In this document: positions 48,201 to 60,200 of the stretch, in pieces | How the letters are laid out: every line of letters starts with the position of its first letter | How positions within the stretch are numbered: the first letter of the stretch is position 1 | Origin: Atrichornis clamosus | Taxonomy: Eukaryota; Chordata; Aves; Passeriformes; Menuridae | Length of the DNA stretch: 64,000 nt | Direction: 5' to 3' | Assembly: GCA_013400975.1 (NCBI GenBank) | Contig: WBMZ01000239.1 | Location: 124,001-188,000, forward strand | Translations under genes and position numbers: made by a program | Notes under the pieces: generated by a model | Database searches by the model: none | The model's input: the letters and a program-made list of their open reading frames with translations, nothing else | What the model was told of the DNA's origin: nothing

Positions 48201-51200
48201 ACAAACATAGTTCCTGCCTATGTGCATGATATCCCAGTGCATCAGTTTGGGGCCATTATGCCATCTCTCTATGTTGCAGTTCCACCCTTTTTTTATACAA
48301 CGGTGATTACAGAAGTTGTAAGGGCTGCGGGTGTAGATGCACTCTTCTTATTCAGCAGTTTTCACCTGAGTCAAGTTAGTTTAGTCATGGAGGCGCTGTG
48401 TGTTTGACAGGCACTCTCAGTTTTACACTGAAAGTGGGGCTCAGTGGGATTAGGTGATTTGACCGAGGTCACACAACTGCAGCCATTAAACCAGCAGACA
48501 CCATGGCACCTGCTGCCCTGCTGTAACCACCAGGCCTCCTCTTCACATCTCCTGGAGTCCAGAAAGCTTCAGTGTAGTAGCCCCAGTGACTCTTTCCTTG
48601 CCAGCATGTTTTCAAACATTTTTGACACAGGCCAATTTCTGTGTGTAAAAAGGAAAAAAACAAAACAAGCAACCAAACCCTAAACCCAAAACAAACTGCT
48701 TGCTTCCTTGAATACAAATGAAGCTTCTCTGGCTTGTTTGTAATGCTGTTTATTTCTTCCCAGGAAGATGACTAAAGCCAAATAAAATCTCCCTGTAATT
48801 CATATACATTTTTCCCTGACTGTGCTCTTATCTCTTTTTTTTTCTCCTTCTAACTCCAGGCCGATTTATTATTCTCTTCTGGTTGCTATGGCTCTGTAAA
48901 ATATACATATTTTTTTCTATCATCTGTTTGTAATATTGACCCGTTTCCAGTGTAGAGCTGGCCCTGGCTCCTCTCTAGTATTCCAGGATTTTAGATTAAA
49001 ATTGTAGGGGGATTAACTGTGTTTTTTAGCTCTACAAAGAAGTATAAATCAACATCAGTTTAATTTCAACAGAACCTATTCTGTAGTGAACTCTGCTGCA
49101 CAAATGCTGAAGTTGTAGTACAGTGAATTGCTGTAGGTGAGCAGGACCCAACCAAGTGTGCAGGGCTGCGTGCATTTATTCTGCAGAGGGGTATGGAAAC
49201 ATTAAGTCACTGGTTCCAATTTAACCCAAGTTTGTCATAGCCAAAAGCTCTCATCATCTGATAGTTATTCAGCGGTCCATGAGAAATTGGTTGGGTTTTA
49301 GCCTAATTCCTCTTAGATGCTTCCCATAAAACAAGCTGTTCTGTGAGCAGCAGCTCAGATCAAGCCCACTCCTTTGCATTTTTGTGCACTAGTCCCACTG
49401 TGTCCTGCACTGCTGCAATAAATCCCTTTCTGCCCGTACTGCTGCCTGTGAGCTCACCTCTCCAGTACTTCCCATCCCTGCTCCCATCTCCTAAGCCAGG
49501 CTTGTCACATCCCCCAGCTTCCAGCTTGGACATACGTGCTGTGAGTGGTACCAAATGGTGTGCTGGCTGATGAAACAGACTGGTTGCTGGTGTGCAGAGT
49601 GGTTGGCTGATGAGCCGGGCACTACAGGCGGCTGTCAAGGTCGTGCTTTGGTCTCTAACCTGGAGCTGGCTTCCTCGGGAGCAGAATGACGGTGCTGAAG
49701 TTGTTGGCGACAGAATTGCCAAATGTAACTCTTGTAAATTGTCTGGAAAGTCATTGCAGCAAAGTGCTGATTGCATGTGGACCTGGCCCTTATTACTCTC
49801 TGATGTAAATCTCGGTTCCCTAGATTAAATGACTGCAGCTCCGAGATGCAGACTTCCAAAGCTTAATGTTATTTGTTAGTCTGTATACCTGTAAGTTTTG
49901 TGACCTTCAGAGTCCAATGCTTTTAACCTGACTTGTGAAGCTCTGTTTTATGGGTGAGTGCAGAGGCACAGCTTGCCACTCCTTAGAGTCCTTAGAGAGG
50001 AGCTTTACAGTGGCCCTGGCCATGGCGGTGGCTTCCCAGGCTGTGAACTAGCATGCACCTGGTGGCCTGTCCTTCCTCTCCGTGAGTCCTCTCTTGGTCA
50101 GAGTGGTTGCAGGTGTGGGTGGTAAAGTGGCTGAGGGCATAGAGCAGGGACACAGGTGTGAATGCCACCGTGTGGGTGGTGCACCCCTGTTCTTCCTGGC
50201 AGCATAAATAAAGTTGCATGGCCTTAGATTTTGACTGATTAGATTGACTTCAGTTCCTCTCCTGTTCAGAATAGGAAGGGTGTTGCCCCTTTGCAATACT
50301 GGAGGCACCCCAGTGCCAGGCTCAGTCCTGCACTTTGCCTTGGAGGACTGTCACTTCATCAGCCACTGATGGGACAAGCTGGCAGTTGCTTAACTTTTGC
50401 TGGTTGTGGTGCATAGCATCTTTCTGGCCTTCGTTTGTGACTTGCTGGGACCTTGGGCCACACTGGAGAATCTCTTCACAAATTTCCTTCCTCTGTAGCC
50501 CTCTGGCTGGGTTGAAAAAGTGCAGGATGATCTCTCAGGACCATGAGAGGAAGGGACCAACACCACTGCTGAATGACATTGCCTTTTGCTTCGTTAACAG
50601 TGGTGTTGTGAAGCTGGACTAGGCATGAGGCTCCTCTAAGCTTCCTCCCAGTCAGAAGTGCAGCAGTAGGAAAGCATGACTGGAAAACAAGGACATCTGT
50701 ACTCTCATTTGACTTGGAGGATGAAAAGTGTATGGCTTATGTTGTCAGTAAGCTAGCTATGTAATATAAATTAAAGCCTTTCCTCCTCTACCTCTCTAAT
50801 CTCCTGCAGTTTGGGCTTTTTTCCTGTCTTGCAGTTTGTCTGGATTCATGGGTCAGGCTGGTTACTTCCTGTGCCTTGCCATGGAAGCCACTGTTGTCTC
50901 TCCAACTTCTAATTCTTGGCTGGGAACAGGTCTCTGACCTGCTCCAGCCCCAAAGGGTAGGTTCACACTAAGGCATGGAGAGACTTTGTGCCAGGAGCAG
51001 AGGCACAGACAGTCTTTGTTTCTTATAAAGGACTTTGTTGAAATAGAAGGAAAACTGTCTTCCCTAGACTGCTTTACTGATTGCATAGTATTTCTAGTCA
51101 GTAAGTGAGGGATCTCAGTGCTGCCTGAAAGAGAAGGCTTGTTTGTAGCTGCTACTGCAATTTAGATAAAGTAGGTTTAGGCCCAGTTTGAGTTGGCTAG

Positions 51201-54200
51201 ATTTCAACTGATGCTGTCCCTTTTAATTCTGTCAACTCTTGTCCTATTCCTGCCTGGGAACTGAACTTGGCTCGTTGTTTTTCAGCTGTTCAGTACAGTT
51301 CATTCTGTTGGTTTATTTAAAAAAAGAAAAAGGAAAAGAAAGGGGGGTGGGAAATTGGTCTTCTCTCTGTGTTTTGCATCAGTCCATGTGCCCTGATGCT
51401 GCTCCCAAGGGGTCAGGGGTGGACAGAGCACCACAACGTGTAACTTTGAGACATGGTTATACTTAGAAAAGCACAAGATGTTTTAGCCTTCGTGTTGCAC
51501 GCAGGCTGCTACTGGGAGAGGGAGGAAAGAAGCTGGCACAAAGACCCAGAGGAGGCTGTGTGATGCATCTCTGTGCAGGGCTGCTGCTGCAGCCGAGTGG
51601 CAGAGGGACAGCCAGCAGGCCCCACGCCCAGGGACGCCTGGATGCCGGCCCCTAGCAGGTGTTCATCCGGAGTGGCTGCAGTTCAAGATTGGGACTGATC
51701 TGGCTGATGTTTTCTGTCCAAAGTGGAGGGGAGCCGAGCTCTGCAGGAAGCCTTTTCTGCATCCTACCCAGAGCCTCCCTGCAGCAGGAGGGTGAGGAGG
51801 AGCCCACATGTTGGGGACCTGCAAGCCCTGTGATGAAGAGCATCTCTTAATCCTGGGATAAGTAATCAGGGAAGAAGCTGCACATGGTCAGTCCAGCCTT
51901 GGACAAAGGCTCTGTCCCCTGTACTGAAGGAGGAGTGCAGGACAAAGGAAACCACGTGGGGAAGGCAGAAAACTCCCCCTCCTGCTGGTGTGAGGTCCTT
52001 TAGCCTCTTATATATGAGGTCTTTGTCCCACCCGGCCTTTCCTGGGAAACGGAAGCAGCCGCTTTAGTGGTTGAAAGCTGCTGCAGAGAACAGTGTTGCC
52101 TCCTCCTATGGAGGAGCTGAAAGCCACAACACAGAGGGATTGTTCTGCAGTCACAGGAGCATCCTCTCTCACTGCCTGTGTGCAATTGTTTGGGATGCAC
52201 AGAGGAGAGTTTGAAGGTTACACGTACTGAGTAGCCTTCTGAAAAGGATTGTGTTTTCCCTTGACAGCCACCAAGCCCATGTTAGATGAAACTGCAGAGA
52301 AGAGTGGACTGAGCTGGAAGTTGGGTTCACTGTTACATATCCACCTTCTTACACATTCTATTGAAGATCTGTGCAGCAAGTGGTGCTCAAACTGTGCTTT
52401 CTGACTAACCCACTCTGCCTGTGAGAGTGGCAGTGTGCAGAGCTCATTACAGTCCGTCTTCCGACAGCCTCAGAGGCAAAGATCCTTTGCAGCAGCCTAC
52501 TCAGCCAGGAGGCAGCAAATGGGCACAGCAGGGGGAAGCGTTTTGTTCTTGGTGGGAAAGAGAAACTGGGAGAGTATATTCAGAGGCTGCAGGCAGCCCA
52601 AAGCCTGAGGAAAATGGACTCTTGTGCTTTTTGGTTTAAAATTAAGAGCTTAAAGGAGTCTTCTCAGAACACTTGGGATGGCATTTCAAAAGGTGCTCCA
52701 TAGCCAGGCTGGTCATTTTGCATATGAACCATAAATACAACTCTTGGAATAAGTGTGTTTCTCCTGCAGTACTATAATGGGTTGGTAGAGCTCAATGCGT
52801 AACTATTTTACGCAAGTGTGTGTGAATGCAGAGTTCCTCTGTTTCCTGCCCTTTGGCCTCCTGCTTTGCCAAAGCAAAACAAAAGTTTGGCCTGTGCAAG
52901 CTTCAAATTCCTGAAAATTTAAGGGAAAATAATCAACCACTGAGAAAAATGATATAGTGCTCTCTCAAAGATCTCTGCCCTCTAGTCCATTACAAGTCCC
53001 AGAACTAATGCCTGGGTGATTAGAACCCTTTTCTGAAGGGGTAATGATGTGATAACTTTGTGGATGTTTTCTCACAGACCATCTCCCCTTTCTTGCCATT
53101 TCTGGAGTAATTTTTGCTAAAAGAGATACCCTAGTGCAGTCTAACAGTCTCTCTCAGATGTCTGTGCTGTGAAGGCTATTAAAAGAAGTTCTTTGCATGT
53201 TCTTTGTGTTCTTCAGAGGCAGATACTGCCTTTGCTTCCCTTTCAAGCTCTTTGAAAGCTCTTCAACAGATGTGTCTTATAGATGCATATCCAGGGGAAG
53301 ACCACAAGTGACTAAAACTTACGGTGCTCATGTGTCTATCTAAGCATCTGCCCTTCTCAATGACCTGCACATGTGCATGTAGGAGGTCCAATAACAAGGA
53401 AGAAAGTTTTTCTCACCTGCTGCAGTTCTCTTCCCTCACTGAGGTCACCTAAAGGTTGCCACATGTTGTGGGTACCAGTCTCTTTTCTAGTTGCACCTGG
53501 CTGGGAAACACTCAGGTAACTGCAAGATATTCAGGCTTTCTTGTGCCAGAACACAAGATAGGGTTTTTAAATGACGGGCAAGTATCTCTTCAGACTGGTC
53601 ACGTGGGGCCACATGATCTGTAAACAAACTGTCATTAAATACCTGTTTTGAACTGAGTCCTTATCTAACAGGAGATCCTGCTCTGTAATACCCTTTCTTG
53701 CTCCTGGGCCTCCACCCCATCCTGAGGCTATTTACTTTTTGAAACTGTTGAAGACGTAACTACCATCCTTTGAAGGGGAGCTGGAAAATGCATCTCCTGC
53801 AGGTGAAGTATGCAGAAAGCTGGTGGTAGTGCAGCTGGACAGAGGTGGAACAGTCTCTTGCCTGGCCTGGAGCTCAGAATTTGGCAAATGAATCACTTCT
53901 GCTCCCTTACGTTTGTTGGGCTGGATTATAGGGAAGGTAAAAAAAAGATTGGAGCAGGTGAAAGCAGCCCAGCCCTGCAACACCCAAGGACGATAGGTCT
54001 GAGTGACAGGGTGTGAGGAGCAAGAGCTTGGAGCAGGAAACTTTGTGGGGCTGAGAAGGAGCGACTCACATCTGTGTTCTTTTTCTTTCTCCACCAGACT
54101 CAGCAATGCCAGCTAAATCCTTTCATGCTGCCATGCCTTCCTCCAGCTTTCGCTCCCTGTAGGAGGGAACCATGCAGATAAATCTGTAGATGGTGAGAAC

Positions 54201-57200
54201 TGTGTTGTTGCAAAAGCAAGGTGGGAAATGCAATCTGCCCTGGGCAGTGCTTATATAAAGGAAATGCCAAGCATAATGAATGTGCCAGCTCCTGCTTCTG
54301 CTGACTGCAAGGGCTGAAGAAGACTGAAGCGAACAGAGTGGAGGAGCTGAATGAAATTGTGGGGAGGAGAGGAAGTGTGGGAGGAGGTGGCTGGTGGAGC
54401 AGTCTGTAGAGTCATGGAGAGGACAGGGGGCCCACCACTCACCGAGGGTGGAGTGTGCCCTGGGCATGGGAGTCACTTGCTGGGAGCCTGTGTGAGAAAT
54501 TCCCAGAGTCTGCAGTCATGGAAATTGTATACACACATAGCGGTGGGCAGGGAGAAGGAGCAAGCCAGATATGCAGATGTGTAAGGGATGGAAAGAAATG
54601 TCTTGGAAAACAGAAGGGGTAGAGGAGGCTCGGAACCATATTGGTTATTGTATGGTAGCATTTTAACTTTTTTTTCTAAAATACTGTACTCTGCAATGTT
54701 GCAAAAGGCATCTGGGTGCCTGGGATCTGCTTTGTGATAAGAAAAGCAGTATTTGGCACTCCATCAGTGGAAGCTGTGGCACAGTGAGACACATTTTCCA
54801 TCATCCCACTGCCAGGAGTAGTGATGACTCTAAGCACTACATGGACAAGTGAGGGATCACCTTGCCCTGCTGGTGAGGTACCCTGGAAAGGTGTAGGAGG
54901 CTCTTCATTGGGCTTTCAGTCCAAAGAATTAAATGATCAAATAAGTTTATATGTGTTTATATAAATTGATTGGGCTCTTTTGAGAGTCTTGTTAATTTTC
55001 CAGACCTAACACCCTGCAGCTGTGCAGTAATCAATTTTGTATTTTCAACTTGCAGAGCAATTTTTAGAAAATAATCTGTGTCACACTTCTCTGCTTTCTG
55101 CAACTGTCTTCAAACAGCAGAGGTCAAGCAGTCCTTACAGTACTGATAATCTGCTTTTATCCCTGCTATTTTTTTTTAAAGAACTTTTTGCTTAGGCTAC
55201 TTGTTTCAAATAGCCCAGTTTGAATCCCTGCAGTGGAGCTATTGTTTAATTGCATTCCTGGGATTTAATTCTTCCTAAGGCATCTTGTCTATGCTGCACG
55301 TCTGCAACAGGCAGCAGCACTGTGTGAATTTGCACCTCTTTGGAGTGCCAGGGCTGGGGCAGTTCCTGTTTTCCAGGCAGGAGATAAGGGCCAGCAAAAC
55401 TGAACTGAAAAAGAAAAACAGCTAGGAAAAGCATTTTTAAAATGTAGTGCAAATATATCATGGCTTGGATTGTGCTAATTCTTTGTATATTCTTAAAACA
55501 CGTTCATCTTAACTTGAAAACAAAATTGTAAGCTAACTGACAGTGGGTCCCACAGATTGTATCCCAATTGTTTTTTCCCTTTACCAATCCATGTCCAGTC
55601 CTTTATAGGCTAGGAAACTAAGCTGAGACTGAATTTAGCATTAATTATCTTTAACGTGGTCGGCAAACAAGTCTGAATAAAGTCTTTTTCTTTATTTTTT
55701 AAAATTTTGAGTCTATATGATGAGTTGCAATAACAGTATTATTTTGAGATACTTAGACATGACTTTCATCTTTAGCTTTTTATCCATTTATTATTGCTAA
55801 CATCTTCACATGCATGCTTATATTCATTATTGAGTTACAAATATATTAGGTAGCTCTGGTGAAAAATATAACTAATACATTTCAGCATTGGGCATTTGCC
55901 CTTAGTTTCTCTCAATTAATTCTAGCTGTTCAGTCTGCAAAATGGTACTGAAAAACAGCATCAAATCTTGCTTGTGACAGATTGCCAGATTACTTTTTTT
56001 TTAACAAAGCCAGACTGAATATTAAAAATGTGTTGGAGAAAATACATTTATATAATAAATTATACAGTCCATGCATGGGGTAATGGCAATGCAATAAATT
56101 ACGTTGTTTCTGTAAGTATTGGATAAGCTGCATCCAATTTAAATGTCTGGCTGCATCACTGTCATGCTGGTCAGGAACTCACTGGGGGCCTTTTTAACAT
56201 TCCTGCACCCATAAGTCATGGAGTTAAAATCCTTCTTTGCCTTCAAATACACAATTTCTCTGAGTTATGCAGGCTGACATCTGTGACTTGCTGCCTGCAG
56301 TCTAGCTGAGATCTCTCAGTCAAGTACAAAATGCATGTTTGTACCCCTTAGAGCAGCCAGTTTTCTCGCTGCTGAGTGATGCAGATAATGTAGGTCTGGC
56401 TCGTGTGAGGGATGTGGTCATCCTGTTGGTGTGCCAGCATCCCCAGCGCCACACGTTGATGCAAATTTACTGTGGGGGTTTTTTGTTGAATTTTTCTTTT
56501 TTTTTTTAGACCAAGGTAGCAGAGAATTGCCAAGCGTTGTACTAGCACAGGTAAGCAACGTCAGTGCTCTGAGGGGATGATCCAGATAGCCCTGCTTTCT
56601 CAGGGCACCAGCAGGACTTCCTTTCAGCATCATCTTGCTCGTATCCCTAACTAAAGTGATCATGTAATGATGGCCTGGCTTTCCCCAGGAACAGGAGGAA
56701 CACAGAAACTTGCTCTTGAAGGATATGAGTCTAGAGTGGCTGTTTTCCCAAAACCAAGCACATTTAGTAGCACATTTAGTGTACTTAGGGCTTCCCCCAC
56801 TCTATGCAGTATCAGCTCCTAACCTGTAACACACTGTCCAGGTGGATTTATCTGGCTGATCAGTCAGCACGGTTTAACCCCTCTGTTGCTGATTTTAGCT
56901 GACATTTGGAAGGAGGGAGCGTCTTAGAAGAGATACAGAGGAATGGTCAGGCTGCTAATCTATTCTCCTCATTTGAAATTTTATCTCAAGAATTACAGGG
57001 CATGACCATGTCAGAAGGGGAAGGTTTCTGGCCTCTGGATGAACCAGGGTGGTGCAGTGTCATCTGCCTCAGAGACAGACAGGCTGGGGACTGTGTGCCA
57101 GGCCATGCATGGACAGGAGAAGGGCTTCAAGTTCCCTTGCTCTCTCCCTGCTGGTGGAACAGCATCAGCTCTTTGTTTTCCTCCTTAAGTTGCCAATGCA

Positions 57201-60200
57201 CATGTGAGAGAAGATATTTGACTCCCAGATGCCCAAAGAGCTATTTGACATCTGCGTTGGGTGCAGGGTAGCCAGCTCACTGGAGACGTTCCCTGACCCA
57301 GTTTCAGCCTGGGGCTGACTTTAGGATGGAGCTCTCTTAGCTCCCAGTACTCCTCTAAGTTTGGTGTCCTTTTGAACTTACTCCCTGCGGCAATTAAGGA
57401 AGTAAGGACTCCTAACTGGATCCCATATATGGGAAGCTGGCAGGTTTAAAAAATTGAAAATACAGTGGGAAGTAATCTGTGTTTCTCTCTAGAACTAGGT
57501 AACACCTCTTGAGTGTAGACTGCATGCATTGCACTGTTTATAAAACATCCTGAGGCCAAGAATATGACTTGGTTTTATTTCTTTAGGCATCCGTTATGTT
57601 TAGTCAAATTAAAGGAGGGAGGAGGAATGCACTCCAAGAAAATGCATGAGCAAAGTTAGACAGAAAGTTAAAGAAAATTTACTACTCTACAGTGGAATGA
57701 TTCCCTCTGAGTTATTTCCACAGTTCTCATTATAGAGCAGTTGGATAGCAAAGTTAGGAGAGATTGTGCAGCTGAATTATGAGTGTTGCTGCATGAAGGA
57801 ACTTCACCTGCTTTGTGTGAGCTGTAAAAGAAAATTGATAGTGACATTTTAAAAGACTTCAAAATATGGGTAGCTTAACAGAGTGGTCTGGTAGGTGCTG
57901 CTTTTGCACAATTGAATAGTACGAGAGCTGGTCTATAGCAAATTTAGAGATTTTTCATTTTTGTAGAGCTAGAGAGAGGCTTCAGATTTGCTATTATAAA
58001 CTATGAACTAAAATAGTAAGTTTGAATTAAAATGTTTTAATGATTTCCTTTTTGAGTTCTTTTGAAATCCATACCTCCCTATGAAGCAGTTGGATTTCAT
58101 GGAATCAGCATTCTTCAACAGAAAGAAAGAAAAATCAGTGGTTTTTGTTAAAACACAAACTTGCAGAAAAAGAACCAGTTTCAAAACTGTGAGGATGGGT
58201 CACCTAGCTGTATTAGGTTTAAGGCTCATTAAGTTAGTGGCCTTTACAAGCAGGAAGGGTACAAGAGTCCCAGAGGGTACTGTGAGCAAGCCTGTGTATT
58301 TACAACACATCCCATGCTCCCATGGCAACTGCTGAAGGATATGAATTTATCCTGGGGCAGATCGGGTACCTCAGCTCGTCCTGTCATGGAGGGAACACGT
58401 AACCACCTCAGGTTTACCACGAGGCAGAAGTATTCAGCAGCAGTCAGCTTGGGTACAGTAAATCAGAGCCTTAGTTTACTCCTGAGGATTTGCTGATTTA
58501 TCCATATGCTAAAATAATTTGGATTTAAATTTTTAACTTATTTTCTATGAGTTCCTTTGCTTTTAATATCTCCTATCGGTGCCTAGATAATTTCTGTGCC
58601 TTGTCACCTATTATATGGATTTAGCAATTCCCTGGTCATGTCCTGGACCTTTTTTCTGATGACTGTTGTTTTTCCTGTGGTCACCTAAAGAAACAAGGCT
58701 TATGCAGTCATGGTGTTCTCATCCCTGTCCTGTTTTGAAAACATGAGTGTGAAAGATGAGAAAGGAGGATACTCTCCCTGTTTCCAGAATGAGGCAGTAG
58801 AAAATGTTTATCTAGTCCTTTGTTTCTGTAATTTCTTAGTTTCTGTGGCTACAAGTCATGTAATTCACGCTATTTTCAGTGCTGCAGTGGTCTCTGTACA
58901 AGAGCTGATCTTATATCCCACATGGATGACAATGCAGCAAGTGGAAAGCTGGGTTTCAGAGTGTAATTCCAAATTTGTTGAACTCTCAAAAGTTTTAATT
59001 TGGCTTCATGTTATTTGCAGAATTTTTTTTGTGTAGTTTAATTGAGCAGTCAGTGTGAATTTTGTGGTGTTCGTGCGTATGCAAGGGAGAGGGAGATTTT
59101 GTAAGTGTTCAGTGTTCACATGGACATAAACAGGTGGGTTTCCAGCAGAGACATTTGCATTTGAAAACCTGCTCTAAACGGGCTGGGCTTTCCCAGGAGA
59201 AGCAGCACCAACAGTGAAACACAGCGATCGATCAGCATAGAATTGTGTGAGCATTTGATGGGCAAAATGTTGTGGTATAAAGACAGGGCGCAAGAATAAG
59301 CTCTTTGTGGCTTTGTTTCATTCCTGAAAACTGTGACTGAGACGCTTTTATCATTTTAAAAAAATTAATCAGCCACATTTTGTCCAACTTGGAAAACATC
59401 ACAAGATCCTTTGCAACACTCTAAGTGCCATTTCTTTAGTCAGATTTTGATACCAAAAAAAAGAAATCATTTTTCATTTGTCTGCTTATATTTCCTCAAC
59501 TCTAAAAGTAAAGTAATATCTGAGCCAGTCCTTTCAGTCACAGAGCTGGAAGCGTGTAATTTAGTGTACATAACGATAAACTCTTTCTTTCAAGCAGCTT
59601 GCATGCACTGTTTTCTTTCTTTCCTAATTTTAACAGAGGAAAACATTTCCTTACTTATCACAGCACTTCTGTTACATGCCTCGTTTTTCAGGCTAAGTTC
59701 CTTATGGTATTTAGCGCTTATTTTAGTTCTTAATCAAATGAGCTGTCCAGAAAATTCATCTGAAAAAACGTATATAATAGATGTTCAAATCCACACCAAT
59801 GGGGACACCCAGTGGAGATGCTCTGAGTTGCCCAACATTACACTGGAAAGGGGCCAGCAGGAGTGGCTCATCAGGGAGATGACTGCGAGTGTTTTTAACT
59901 ACAGCAACTCCAAGAGAACTCTCTTTGGTTTACCTGCCTGCTGCTGAGGGCTCCCTCGAAGCATCCTGCCCTTGCTGCCCTTGCACAAGTCGGTGCTCAC
60001 CGTCGTGGTGGTGCTGATGCACCATGAGTGGTGTGCAAGCTCCCGATTCCTCAGCGTCTGTTGTTTAACATAACTGGGAATAAGCTGCAATTGCTGGCAA
60101 ATGGAAAAGTTTCTCTCTTGCCATTGCAGCAGCTGCCATGTTCATCTATTAGCCCTGTAGATATTTAAGAGATTAGATATTGAGATGTACTTGGAAGGAG

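Noticed and set aside
48660..48700. AAACCCTAAACCC, resembling a telomere-type repeat
   Set aside because: It is a single imperfect occurrence in an A/C-rich patch, not an array.
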